Part shown: positions 1 through 13,300 of the stretch, in pieces | How positions within the stretch are numbered: position 1 is the stretch's first letter | Layout of the letters: each line of letters starts with the position of its first letter | DNA from: Rhytidiadelphus loreus | Taxonomy: Eukaryota > Streptophyta > Bryopsida > Hypnales > Hylocomiaceae | Reading direction: 5' to 3' | Assembly: GCA_947034895.1 (NCBI GenBank) | Contig: OX344764.1 | Coordinates: 63,097,348 to 63,161,347 of the forward strand | Length of the DNA stretch: 64,000 bases | Notes under the pieces: generated by a model | What the model saw: only the letters and a program-made list of their open reading frames with translations | Told to the model about the DNA's origin: nothing | Database searches by the model: none | Made by a program: the position numbers and the translations under genes

Positions 1-230
1 AAAAAGATGGGTTAGGGTACGAGTTAAAACATTTGTCAAATAGGTTCTCTTGCAAGATGAGGGAAAAAGTGAAAGACAATGATTTGAAATGATTTGGAAA
101 AGGATTGGAGTTGATTTTTTAGGGTTTGGACTTTGGAAGTCTAATGGGGAAAAATGAAAGAGAATTAGGGATTTTTTAAGTGAGATTGAATTGCCAACTT
201 TGACAAGCCATTGCAAGAGCATGAAGAATT

Positions 231-527
231 GGATGGAGTTGGATTTTGGAAGGGTGGTGCACCTCAAAGTTAACATTCCAAAAAGCTATGCCTTGCCCAA
301 TTTAGATCAAAGACAAGGATGGAGCAGCCAAATTAGTGCGCTGAGGTTTGTTGCCGCTACAATTGAAGACTGCCAACTTGGACAGGCAATTTTGGAAGAT
401 CGGCTAAGCAGATGGAGTAGAATTTTGAAGGGATGATGCGCCTCAAAGTTAACTTTTTGAAAAGTTATGGCTTATCCAATTTGGAACAAGGACAAGGACG
501 GGGCAACCAAATTGATGCTCAGGGATC
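231..527. repeat. Two-unit diverged tandem duplication
   Basis: Two copies of about 115 bp recur with a period near 179-180 bp. The first starts near 231 and the second near 410. Shared stretches include gcacctcaaagttaac against gcgcctcaaagttaac, and a later block of the type ccaatttagatcaaagacaa against ccaatttggaacaaggacaa. An 81-codon open frame runs across the first unit and into the second, but it resembles no protein I know. The rest of 1-1373 shows nothing else I can support. Confidence 0.6.
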
Positions 528-1373
528 TTCTACCATGATGACGGTCACTAATTCTTGGTCTTTCCCTTGATTCCTTGTTTGTTGCCCTTCTCCATTTGGA
601 AAAAATTGTAATGTGAATTACAAGACACATTATGCTTGCAATTCAATTTGTGTGAATTTCTATTGCTTGGAAAAAAAATGAATGATTTTGGCATGAATGA
701 TGTTTAGAGAGGATGCATGACTAGGGAGCATAGATTTTTTTTGGGTTTTAGGCAAGTACGGAAGCGCTGTCTAAATGGGGTTAGAATTAGAGTTGGTGAC
801 TTGAATGATCAAATGGGGAAGGAAAAAACTAAATTGCATAGAATGAATGGGTGAACATGTTAGCTTTAGATCTACGTATTTAGGGTGAAATCCAAGGGTC
901 AATGCATGGGTGGATTTAGGATTTTGGTGTAATTGTTAGTATGCTCGACTTTCTTGTTAGGGCCCAGTTTAGGCCATTTTGGATCCCTAAATGTGCATTT
1001 GAGTTAGATTTTTGCCTAGAAAATTGTCCCATTCCACTTGAATGTCTAATTAGATGCTTGAGGGATGGTAGGACTCATTTTTCAATGATTTTAGGTGTAC
1101 TACCCACTTTTCAACTAGAGTCATTTAATCAAAATTAATCAAAAATTATATTATAGGAGTCCATTGCTTGAAAGGCAATTTAGATAGAGGTCCCATACAC
1201 TCTTTGCCAGCCAACTCTAGGGGAGATTTTTGCCACATGGGGTAGAAATCTCTCATATGCAAGTTGCAGAGTGGAGAGTCCCAAGTATTTATATTAGAAA
1301 AGTACTCTCCATAGCCACGGTCAAATTCAAACACATGATGGCTAGGTCATGCAATGGCATCCAATGGAAACAA

Positions 1374-2174
1374 TCCTAAATGCCCAAGCCTTTTCAAATG
1401 TGTTTTGACTATGAAAAAAGAGCATGGGCTTATAGTTATCTCCATTGAAGAAAATTGATTTTTTTTCTCTTGTTTTTTTTTCAAAATCTAACCATATGGA
1501 TGTTTAAAGAGCTTGCTTATTATTATGCACATCAATTTTGAGTGCAAAATTGCAGGAGAATTGTGAGATTATAACAAGAGAAATGTATATTTTTTATTTT
1601 TAGTATGTTGCCCCTTTCCACAATGTTTCAGAAATTTGCATATAAAAGTTTTTGGGATTGGAGGTAACATGAACAACTACAAATTGTGTTAGCACACTAA
1701 AATACCCTTTTAAAAACTTAATATCACTTGAAAAGCTATTAAATTAATTACCCAATCCACCTTGCAATTGTTAAGATGCAATTTTTTTTAAAGTATAAAT
1801 CACAAATAACTCCAAATCAACACTTATTTGTTTAAATTTTCAATGGTGAAAATCATGAAAAAACTTTACTCTTTCCATTGGGACCATTTCAAAGCAAATC
1901 AATAAATACAAGTTTTTAAATCTCAAATCAAGTGAAATTGCTCAAAGCTAGAAAATGAAGTAAAATTAACAAAATTTACTCTTCTACTAATAGACATACA
2001 TGGCTTTGGAGACCTCCCAACAATCAAATATGTACCTTTTTCAGTGAAAAATGAAAGTTTTTAATAGTTAACCCTAAAAACTGCCCCAATTTTTTTTAAA
2101 TGGTCAAACGAATTTAACTGCCCATTCCAAAATGAGCATGAAATTTCATATATGGTTGCTCAGGCAATTAGGGG
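1374..2174. mobile_element. TTAA-type inverted-repeat element, old copy
   Basis: The left end reads TCCTAAATGCCCAAGCC and the right end, reverse-complemented, reads CCCCTAATTGCCTGAGC. The right end is followed by TTAA at 2175-2178. The left target site has decayed to ACAA. The interior has no long open frame. It belongs to the same family as the better copies at 33142 and 57114. The stretch from here to 3399 holds nothing else I recognise. Confidence 0.5.
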
Positions 2175-3399
2175 TTAAACCCCTTTGTACAGAAAAATAG
2201 TTCAAATAGGTGAACCTAATCCTACCAACCATTTTAATTGTGACCTCAAATTCAAACTATGAGTTACCAACTAATTACTAGGGCATTTTGTGACGATGTC
2301 ACATGACGTAGCAAATTTTTCCACATGCACAAGGAACTAATTAGGAATTTCGCAGTGGTCAAGTTGTATAGTCAAAGCTATTCCCACTGATTTGAATCCA
2401 ATACAAGTTCAGGATTACTAATTCAAATTCAATTACCACTATCCTTCGATGGTATCAATGGTACAATCATGTCACGCCATAAAAAACTTTGACATAGCCA
2501 AAATTAGAATAAATTATCAAGTTAAAACTTCAAGGCAAAGGAGGCTTCTTTGCACAAACGTGGAGGACATAAAATAATGTTTTTTGAGATTTCCTTTAAT
2601 AGGAATATGTCCGCCTACTATATAAATATATCAGAAAAATTTCAATTGAAAATCATTAATTTAAACCGCTCAATAGTATTCAAAAACCCCAAACTCAAAA
2701 GTGTGGCATGTTAACTAAATTAATTTTTAAATATAAAATGTTTTTTTTCTGAAAAATAAGGGGTACAATAATAATCAAGACATCTAGAAACAAACTTTTT
2801 GTTTGGGGCATTGGATACATAATTCAAAAGTAAAATTTTATAGTAGAAGACAAGTGCAGTTTTAGAAAAAGCTACAAAAAAATCACGGTATTTCTTGCAA
2901 TGACCCATTAAATATATTTCTAATTTTAAAAAATATATATTTTTAATCTTATAGTAAAAACTACCAAAGTGAAATAAAATCAATAGGTCATTCTTGCAAT
3001 CACCCAAATAGGTTAAAAGTACTACAAACTAAATCATTCCATGTGCATTTTCACAAGTATAAGAAAGGAGGTATATTCAAGCCTATAAGTGGGTGAATGC
3101 AAGCTAAACATGTAATCAATAATCAACTGCAACTTGATAGTTGAAAGAGGTAAAGTACTAAGTTAGCTTTGTATTGGATGATAGGTTCTTAGAAAATTTG
3201 TAGACACTAACATGAATGGTGATCACATGTGACAATATTATCTTGATTATAGATAAGTTATTAATGGAGATTCAAATGATCATAAATGTTGTTTTGGATT
3301 TAAAAGAACTTATATTTTATTATTTAAAAATTCCATAGAACCAACCTATTTGAAGGATAGAATGTCTATAGAGAATCTCATTTCTTACAAACCTCATGT

Positions 3400-3622
3400 T
3401 TAACCCTTAAAGGACAAACCTTGGAAATCATCCCTTTCCATTATCATGTGAATCATTGGCTTAAGAGATAACAAAAGCACTCATTGGAAGTCAAATTATT
3501 GTAGAAGACCTCCCCTTCTCACAACAAAATTCCGAAGATGAATAGTTGCACTTTTGTGTTACTAGAAGGATTTCCTATCATCCATTGGATGCCAAACGTC
3601 CGTGTTGACATTTAAGGGTTAA
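3400..3622. mobile_element. Short TTAA-bounded inverted-repeat element
   Basis: TTAA at 3400-3403 is followed by CCCTTAAAGGACAAAC. The other end reads GTTGACATTTAAGGG and is followed by TTAA at 3619-3622. The core of 215 bp is the shortest family member here and cannot encode a protein. The following stretch 3623-5163 is AT-rich with poly-T and poly-G runs and no supported gene. Confidence 0.55.
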
Positions 3623-5163
3623 TAATGGCTCTTGCTTTGTAAATGTGTGATTTTTCAACCCATGAGAAAAGTTTTGCTACGTATATAGATTTCCTACATT
3701 AATATGTATAAGATATGTTCATGAATTGAAAAAATGATAATATTTAATCAAATGTATTTTCAAGTTTTCTACTCAATCAAGAATGTTCACAATATCAATA
3801 TATTTTTGTTTGATCTAAGGATTTAGAATGAAAAAATAGGATTGTTGGATTTTCATCTCTTCTCACTAATCAATCAATGACTTGAACCCAAAACACTTGA
3901 CTTCACATTATTTTATTGTAGAACAAAAATCCCTTAAATTATTTTTCTTTAGAGACATAAAAACAAGACTTGATACACGCATGGTTTTTGGCCCTTAATG
4001 CATTGACCTTTCAAGAGATTTTGTTCCTAAGAATATCTAACATAAAATAATTATCTAAGTACGAGAATAATGCAAAATAAAATAACTCAAAAAAATGCAA
4101 AATTTTAAGCAAATATAGATAGTATGTATAACAAATATAGAGAATGAATGTATTGAGAATTTTTTAACAAATATATTGACACTTATATGAATTGAAAATG
4201 TAAGTTGTACAATAGAGAAGACTCTTTTGATAGACCTACATTTCTACTGTATATTTTTACAATTTGTAAATATTATCAATTTTATGAGTTTTTAATTTTT
4301 GATACATAGATCATAGTAGAATCAATGATATTTGTGTACATTGAATTGAAGCTTAAAACTACAAGTTTTGTATCAATCAAACTCACAAATCAAATAATTC
4401 AATTTTAGAATATTTTCATTTGATTGTCTCACCTTTACATTTTGATGCCACAATTAGTAATTGGACCACAATTTACAGTGAAACACCATAGCAATCTTAA
4501 CTAGAATAGTGCCACTATTCTATATCAAGTATTGTTTTTTGCCTAACCACTTAGATTAGAGAAATTAATTCATAGTTATTTTCAAGGTACCTTATAGGAA
4601 ACTATTCTTGAGATTCAATGAGAGAATCAAAGCGAAGGTAGTTAGTGTTAGAGTAGATAGTGAGGAACAAGTTCAAGATCAATTTTTTTTTCAAAACTCC
4701 TCATTTTATTTTTTTGGGGGGGGGGATTTTGAAAAATAATTTGATCAAAAAATCTCAAAATCCCAATACCCTGGCCCTCAGTCTTGTATTTTTGAAAATA
4801 AAGTTGTTTGACAATCGATATGGGATAATCTGTATCCGTTTTCCGTATCCGTATACATATGGTATACGAACCATATCATAATATTTGTATCAAGATCAAC
4901 GGCAGAGAAGGGGGTGTTTTTATTTTTTTTCAAAAACGATCAATGGCTACTAATTTTTCTGGGGACGGGGGGCTAATTAATTGAGCAGGAAGTGTTCCTC
5001 TATTTTTAGTGGATAGTTATGTGAGGTGTTATACACTCTTTGTGAACTAGATTCTTTTCAATCCAAACTATATTTGGTACATGATAAACTTGGATTATAA
5101 CTTATATGATAGGGGGTAAAAGGGAGTGCAATACTTTTCATCTTTGACTTGGCTCAAAGGCAA

Positions 5164-5412
5164 TCAACCCCTAAAAGACCAAACATTGTTTTTTGGCAAC
5201 ATAGCGATTTTGGGGAGCTCATTACAGACGGAACTTTTTTTTTTTTTCTTTGAAAATTTCACACAATGTGTGCCGAAGGAGTAGCTTTAAGGCACAACAA
5301 TTTCTATAACTTTTGACTACATGGTTCAACAATTATTGCATGATATATAATTTTAAGTGTTCATAAGGCAGCTTGGGCAGCCCAAAAAACTTCTTCAAAA
5401 ATCACTTTAACA

Positions 5413-5444
<32 letters not shown>

Positions 5445-7357
5445 TTAATATGTATGTGAAAAGCTTTGAATCATTTCATTTTGATGTACAAGATGAAAGT
5501 TATGAGGTATTCTAGTTTGCGGGTAGTTATGGATTCCCTACTTGAAAATAAACTTTAGAGTCCTTTATTTAATTCAATTTTTTAATATTTTTTGAAAAAA
5601 ATAAAAATCATATGATGTAGATTGTTTATTATTACATTACCACCATTGGAATTGGAATTTTTTAATTCTATAATTAAATACTTAACAATTTAGTATTTAG
5701 AATCACTTTGTACTTCTTCACTTACTACTTTTTTCCTATATGTTGTGCAATTCCAAATGTTCTAAATTTTTTTAAGGATGTAGCGAACTTGACTTGAGGA
5801 GTGAACCCAAAGAGTAGCCACCATTTCCGGCATTTTTTCATACAAATGTGACCTTGTGAAGTGCATCGGCCTGTGTTTTTACAGGGCCAAAAAAAGGATT
5901 TTTTGTCATTTCAAATGTTAATATCTTGCAATCTACACGGTGAAAAATTCTGAAATTTTTTTCACATATTTTCAAACTATTTTACTAAAAGATCCTATAA
6001 TTACATGTGTCATTAGAGAAATTCTCAGCTCTCCAAAGGGCCGCTCCATAGTGACCAAACCAGTCTATTAATCACGTAAGAATTAGTAGATGCATACAGC
6101 CGCAGTGCAAAGTGGGTGAATATCGCAAAAGACGTCAGAACTCTAATAATGAAAGTGTAGTAGAAGTCTGTTTAATAATCAACCGCATGAACATAAAAGA
6201 TGATTAATTAAAAAATCAAGCAAATTCAATGAAATTAAGTAAAATGAAGTGAATTTTCAAGCTAGTTGCCAAAAAATTAGCAAAACTCTTACATTTCCAA
6301 CTAGCTTTTAAAGTCACTTAGTTTAATATGTTCAATCATGAGAAGAGAATCTCTTTATGTACACATGGGGTGGTAGGAGGTAGAACAACCCATGTGGGAT
6401 ATGTAATTTAGAATTTGTAGTTTTTCAACCGCTCATAGTTAAGTTTAAAATAGGAATTGTGTTAAACTAGAATTTTAGACCTCATTTAGGCATAGTAAAA
6501 TAATTTTTATCAAAAACCTTTGAACTAAATAAAGTTGGATAATCAAGCTAGTTTTCATGTCCAAAAATCCGTTTGAAGTTTAGAGCCTCCAATAAAAAGT
6601 TATGGGCAAAATTTGGAGAAGGTTTTTGAAAATGTCAAATAAAACCTCCCTTTCAACCCCTTTTACAATTTTATCTACAACTTTTTATTGGAGACTCTAA
6701 ACTTCAAACTGATTTTTGAAAATGAAAACTAGTTTGATTTTTCAACTTTGTTTAGTTCAAAGGTTTTTGAAAAAATTCATTTTACTATGCCTAAATGGGG
6801 TTTAAAATTCTAGTTTTAACACGATTCCTACTTTAAACTTAACTATGAGCGGTTGAGAAACTACAAATTCTAAACTACATATCCCACATGGGTTGTTCTA
6901 ACTCCTACCACCCCCATGTGTACATAAAGATATTCTCTTCTCATCATTAAACACCCGAAGTTAATTGATTTAGAAGCTAGTTGGAAAATGTAAGAGTTTT
7001 CTAATTTTTTTGGCAATTAGCTTGAAAATTCACTTCATTTTGCTTAAGCTCATTGAATTTGCTTAATTTACAATACTTGAAGCCTGATTATTTAACTACT
7101 TATACTTGAATTTTGAACCATTGACAGTCGTCGGACAGCGCAACTTCAGGTGATTTATTATAGGGGAAAAACAAATCATTAAGCAAAGTTAAATGTAATC
7201 TTGGGGTCCTTTCAGCTGCTCTAGAGCGGCCCTCTAGAGGGCTGAGAATTTCCTTAATGCTAGAAACGTTTTTCATCTAAAATTTGGTGCTTGTAAATGC
7301 AAGGGCAATTTTGGAGCATTTTTGGTGAAAACATAGTATTTGACCTTTAGGGGTTAA
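5164..7357. mobile_element. TTAA-type element interrupted by a nested foldback
   Basis: The left end is a decayed target site (TCAA, 5164-5167) followed by CCCCTAAAAGACC. The right end reads GACCTTTAGGGG followed by TTAA (7354-7357). About 1.25 kb in the middle (6011-7258) is a separate foldback element. Removing it leaves about 0.94 kb, close to the 0.92 kb copy at 35560. The segment 5916-5995 shares a block with other copies (a 'tcaaatgttaatatcttgca'-like string), also seen near 33525 and 56322, which supports one family. Confidence 0.55.
6011..7258. mobile_element. Large foldback (inverted-repeat) element
   Basis: The ends are inverted repeats: attagagaaattctcagct on the left pairs with the right end at about 7240-7258. 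Inside them, 6180-6640 and 6655-7100 form two long imperfect arms. For example catgtgggatatgtaattta on the left matches the reverse complement of the segment near 6875-6895. No open reading frame of note and no convincing target duplication is visible. A diverged single-arm relative lies at about 29510-29810. Confidence 0.65.
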
Positions 7358-7690
7358 GATACAAATAGATACTTGTAGCATGTGTTCACCGATGAGGTGT
7401 GAGGACATAATTGCCTCTTAGCCAAGAATGGTCACCTCATAGCTTATAAGAGAAGCAAATTCAAAATCCACCAATAACATCCACCCATGGTTGTAAATAC
7501 TTGGTTGAGTAGAGTAGGATTATGAATTTATTACCCATGTGGCAGAAGTATAGACTTTGTACATTTTATCATTTAAATTTGAACCCTATTTCAAAGTAAT
7601 TAAATGAAAAAATTTGGGGACACAAAATCTCTTAAATTTACACATTATTAAGAGTTTTGGCATGTGACAAACTTGACTAGGATCACAACA

Positions 7691-8001
7691 CTAAGGTAGG
7701 AGGTCCTAAAATGGAGCGGGTTCTAAAACCGATCTGGCTCTAGAAGTACATTTTGCACTTTCCAATGTGCAAGTGGTGTGCATTTGAGGAGGTGGTCGGT
7801 TTTAGAGCCCACAAAAATGCACTTTTCTGCAACTTCAGAAATTCATAACTAATTCTACAAAGCTTCAAAAAATATGAAACAACTTGGGTTAGATGCTCTT
7901 GCCTTTCAAGTAAAATTTACTGAAAAATATTTTAAGAAGTTCTACCTCCCCAAAAGTCAGCTTCAGCTCTTAGATAGTGGTTTATGGACCTCCTACCTTA
8001 C
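7691..8001. mobile_element. Inverted-repeat element of the 'ctaaggtag' family
   Basis: The left end ctaaggtaggaggtcctaaa is mirrored by the right end, whose reverse complement is gtaaggtaggaggtccataa. The interior segment near 7860-7930 resembles, in reverse orientation, the interiors of the copies near 42902 and 55135. A 66-codon frame inside is a by-product. The remainder of 7358-9043 holds no gene I can support. Confidence 0.55.
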
Positions 8002-9043
8002 TACAAATCCCGTCATTTTTCATTCCATAAATTTAGACCTCTGTCCAGCTTCTCATTCATTAGGGCTAAATTGATCTTATCTTAGTATGTTACTTAGGCC
8101 CCACGTCTTGTCGATTGTGACTCTTTTCACTTACGCCAACTTCATTGCCCTGACAAGTGAGAAACATGTCGCTTCTTTGCTATTCCAGGGAATGAAAAAT
8201 GAGTGAATTTGTAGAAGTGCAACTTTGGTCTTAAGACCACCCTCGGTCATTTCTTTGGTCATTTGGTTGGTCTACCAAACCCATGTTTCTACTACCGGAT
8301 GTTTTCACAACTTGTCACAGAATGATCCCAGTTAGTTAATTAACGACTTTGATGAAAGAAGCTTGATGCAGGTGCACATTAGGATCAGAATCCACATTGT
8401 ATGTAATTCTAGGTTTGCTAAGAGCTTCAAAGAATCATTTGATTCGCAATGACTACTTCATGCACAGTTAATTTCACAGTAATAATAGAGAAAAACACAT
8501 GATGCAAGTACTACAAAATGATACAGATTGCTGTTTTTTGCAGGCAAATAAAACTCAGTCTACATCATCACAGCAGATTTGATCGATCTGTTCGAATTCA
8601 TCGCCATCAACGTTCCTTCCAATGGCCGCACTATAGCAAAATATTTCTCTGCTTGCTTCTGCGCACATCCCACATGAATTGCTGTGAGTATGTTTACCAT
8701 GGTTTCTCACAATTATATGAAAGATTTGTTGAATGCCGGAGACATGTAAATTTTAGGGTTGTCAACAGTTTTGTCGTTGAATGTCTACTAACCTTTCCTT
8801 CCTCAGAGCTTTCAAGTCGTGGATCCTCGTAGAAGAATCCCTTAACTCCTCTCTTCGCCTGTTGAGTCCATCACGAATAATTTTTAGTTTATCGATCTTG
8901 TACCTACATTCAACTGGGCTATACTAAATTTGTGGGTGGATATACTTACAACAAGTGTAGCTTGTTCATCAGATCCCTCGTATAGAGATTTGCTATTAAT
9001 TAAATATTTGTAAGCAATTCTTACGGTCTTCCGATCACAACGT

Positions 9044-10313
9044 TCATGTGCTTGCTACACATGAGTTAGAGCAGCAATTGACACGGTTTTGGTTAATGAA
9101 CTTATGCATGCGTACATTAGGATCTTCGTGAGGCCAAAGGGGTCTGACAATCGGTGGCCTCTTCTTCAACCTTGCGGCGGTTTGGATAGTCATCTGGTTG
9201 GCTTGTCCGTAGGTAGTGGTGTAATGGTTGTTGCGACTGTGGTCAAGGTTCCACATGTAGTCTGGATTCTCGTGGCAAGGACGCTGCTCACCCCAACCCA
9301 ACTCTTGAAAATCAATGGCTACCGAAAATAAAATCTGTGCTCATGGTCTCTACCACGAGGAGAGAGACTGAGGAATGACCGGTTCAGTTCAAAAATTATG
9401 AAGAAATTTGAGGTATCTAATGAAAAAGAGACATGCACAAACAGCGTTATATGCAATGAAACTTCCTTAATCTTATCATTGGGAATCCCAAATTTTCATT
9501 ATTTCAGGTTTTGAATGTGCGATAAGTGTGCTTCAATCCATGGCAGTGTGGCAAGTGTGTAGAAAATTTTGGAACGAGAAGGTACTAAAGTGATTGGAGC
9601 ATCGTAGCAGTTTGGTTTCCATCATTCTTAGAATTGATTTCTTGTGCTTAATAGAATGATGCGAATAGTGACATTAGAAGATGTCAAATAGGGTTTTAAA
9701 AAACATTCATCAGAGAGAATTCATTGAATCATGAATTAAGGATTATACTGAGGATTAAATGGAGAGAAAATATACAGAATTTTTTCAATAGACCCATGCA
9801 AATTTTACAATTAGCTGCTTCTTTAGTTTTGTTCATGAGGAAATTTCTGAGAGATTTATCAGTATTGCAGAGCATCAGAAAGTAGTGGTCCTTCACCTCA
9901 GGCTTGTGGCCACAATACTTGGGCGTCTTGCCCCCCCATTCTTCCATGTCCGGGGCATGATAACGAGGCAACATGACATCGTTTGCTGGTGAAATCTCCT
10001 CCAGGGGAAGGAATCCACCATAGCCAGGAATGTGCTTTCCTCTTTGATTTTCTTCCTTCCACACCCTCTCCTCCAGTTTCCTGACCTGAAGAGAATAATA
10101 GATTACACAAGCAGAAAGATTGACTAAATTGGAACCCAGTTCGGTACATGTAAGGAGATTTGAAGGTATGATTGCATAGCAAACCCTAATGATCTTTCTT
10201 TGACTTCAAGCAACAGTAATGCTACAAATTCCTAACCAGCTTCATGACAAAACGCGAAACAGCTTCATGAAATACTTTTTGCCCCAACTCACCCTTTCGC
10301 AAAGCATCTGCAT
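9044..10313 (-). CDS. Three-exon gene, small basic protein of unknown family
   Basis: I do not recognise the family. Proposed minus-strand exons are 10313-10293 (MQMLCER), 10085-9897 (63 codons) and about 9301-9044, ending at a stop. Junctions are phase 0 with good donors (GGgtgagt, GAGgtgaag). The last acceptor is uncertain: a start at 9334 would add 11 codons. An in-frame TAA shortly upstream supports the ATG at 10313. The product is about 155 residues, with no signal peptide or membrane segment. It is rich in Pro, Asn, His, Tyr and Trp, with short motifs such as IPGYGGFLPLEE, YCGHKPE, NPDYMWNLDHSRNNHY and RPLWPHEDPNVRMHKF. Such Pro/Gly/Tyr motifs recall small axonemal microtubule-inner proteins, but that is only a resemblance. 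The exon reading is more convincing than the function. Confidence 0.55.
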
Positions 10314-13300
10314 CTTCGATTACTTCTTCTGTGACGAGAGCCAAGCAAAATGAGTGCGGAGAGTCAATCTGAGTCCCTCACTACCTGAAAAATTCACACC
10401 AGGATTAGGGCAGGATTAGGGCAAGAGGACTCATCATCAATCACCTCTTGAAATCGTTACTCAAACTGCTTAATTACTTGGAAAATTGGAATGAGAGTCT
10501 ACTTCAAAGTGTGATTAGTGATCAATTCTCAAGAATCCATGCCACACGGCCGGCAATTCGACCTACGCGTGGTTATTCATTATCAATATGCGAGGTATAA
10601 ATGGTGAGGTATGCCTGACTTTTTTATTCACAAACCATATGTTCTTGTTTAGTTATTGTTGTTAATTCACAAACTAAAGGTCGTGTGGTTAGTACTCACT
10701 ACTCACATGACTTCTTGTCTACATGAGTTTTTTTCTATCAAAATCATAGCTTGAACCTTTTAATTCTAGCAAAGAGAGCTTCCACAGCCATTTGTGTGGA
10801 ACAGGCCACATTAAATTATGGTTGACTAGCAACTCTAATCCACTGGGGTTTAATGATTCTAAGTCAAATTTATTTGGGTTTGCGAGTACTTAGTAACCTT
10901 CAGTGTGTGATGTCAAATCCACTTAACGGTATTTCGTACAAAATAATCGAGCGAAGTCCAACCTCCGAAGTAAAGGATTTCTTTTCATTTCCGCATGTCC
11001 CATCGTAACTGTTGGTAACGTTTGGCATCACGTTGTGCGCTCTCAAATCAATCAATTGAGATTTCGTCGGTTACACCAAATGCGCAGGCATGCCAAACTT
11101 CTGTTCTGTAGCCTCAGAAGGAGTCAGAGCAGATTTTGGCTTCAATATGCCCTCAGTGATCGAGTGTCTTGAAGATTGTTGTTACATATACCTTTCTACA
11201 TGAAAAATAAAATATGTACATTCTCCAGAAGTAAACCAGATGAGTAATAGTAGTGGATGGGTCTCTTGAGAAGTCCTTGGTACTTAACTTGGATAATTTT
11301 AATAATAGAATATCAGTATTTGTACTAAGCAGTGGTCACCTCTTGCATACCTGGCCAGAAAGTGACAAAATAGAGTTAGTCTAGATAGGAGCTATGGAAG
11401 CTCACAATTAAGAGAGTCACCTCGGTAAGTTAGCTCAGATTTAGTGGGAGATGCTTTCATCTTGATCCAAGCCATGTAAATCTTGTGAGCAAAGCATCGT
11501 CAATGAAGCAACTGTTTTAGCATACACTCAGTCTTTTGTATGATTGTTCTTTGATATCTGGTTGTTTGCATTATTTATCTTCTAACTGAGCGGTAGAGAT
11601 CAGATGTTTCATCAAAGATCGATCACCAGTGAACCATAGATTGCAGGGCCCAAGTACTAATTCGTATTTGTATCTTTATTCACAAGATTTAGTATTCGAC
11701 CGTGATATTTGATCAGTGTTGTGAGGATCGATTGGTGAGTACATGAATCGTGGTGTGATTTGGTACTTCCATTTGCAACCATCTTGTTATTGTCACTCCG
11801 ATCCTCATCGATGGCAAGTATAATATCATTGATGGGGTTTTCCAAAAATGTACAAGAAACTTGGCCGTCAAGTCGGTTCTTGTACATTTTTAGAAAACCC
11901 ATCAATGATATTATACTTGCCATCGATGAGATCGGAGTGAAAATGCTTGCTAAATTCTGAAATTGTGTCACCTTTAACTGACTGAAATTTATTGCATATC
12001 ATTGTATGGTTGGATCGCCTGAAATGTATGACATATGTCACTTCATTTGTGTATACAAATTAATATTTGAATTTGACATAATTGAGTAAGACCTTGGTAA
12101 TATTTGAATTATATTGCCAAAATAAAATTCAATGAAATTGGTGTCAAATCATGGAGAAGGATCCTTGCAAGAAACATCTACTCATTTTGTACCAAATGGA
12201 GTACTTACTACTTGTTATATCAAGAGTTTTGGGAGTTTAATAAAATTCATAATAATAATCAATATTAAAGAAACACTAAAAAACATGCATTTTCTCAAAA
12301 AATGAGAGCTAAAAAAAATTACCTCTAGAAGTTATGTATAGAAATGATTGATAGAAATTTCAAGAAGAAATATACTTTGACATTATTTTGTAATTTTCAA
12401 AATAGTTGAAAATTCACAAAATGAAACAAATTGTATACAGTAGAGAGGCTATAAATTATTTTTAGATCTGAATTTTGTAAAAGGGTGTAATTCTAATTTA
12501 ATGAACCTCTCTTCAAATATTTAGCTTCAAATTCCTAAAGTTGATGTCCAAATGGTTTAAAACGTTACCTACAAAATTACAGAAATAGGCTTACAATCAA
12601 GGGCTTTTTACAGTTAGTGATCTTTTCTTAAAATATGATAAAAATACAAGAAAGACAATATGCGTAGAACAATAAGTTCTATCATACATACTCCAATATT
12701 TATGAATTCCATATCCACTAGAAATAAAATACAATACAAAAGTAGAGGCTTAAAAAATCACCCCAATTGGCTTATTGGCCAATTCAGTCAAGTTGAATGT
12801 TACATTGCCTAACTAAAACCTCAAATCAGCATTCCAAAGTTAAATTTCAAATAATATCAATTCCAATTCATTAAATTGGCAAAATTCCAATACTTAGTCT
12901 CTTTTCAATTCTGAAATATATATGTAAGTCCATACTTCTCCTAGATTTTAGAACTTTAAGTACATATGTCTCACAATTTTTGAATCTGAGTCACCCCGCT
13001 TTAACGAAATTAATGTTAAATCTTTTCTTTTCATTTGAGAGTACGTAGTAGGCACTTCAACATCACCCTTCGACCTTCCGGCACTTAAATTTTGGCACTC
13101 TGAACTGTACCGTACATTTTTTTTTAACAAATACGAGTTCACAGGAAACTCATTATTACCATCTCAACACGAGACATACTCGAAACATGCCAATCATCAT
13201 TATTAATCAGAAGCTAGCAATGTCTTCCGTTACTTATGTAAACGATCATAGCGAGGTATTGAAATTACTATCAATCAAATCCACACAGTATATAATTATA

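Noticed and set aside
11657..11971. 104- and 66-codon frames over the hairpin at 11.8 kb
   Set aside because: They are open on both strands only because the sequence is self-complementary. The hairpin is the real signal.
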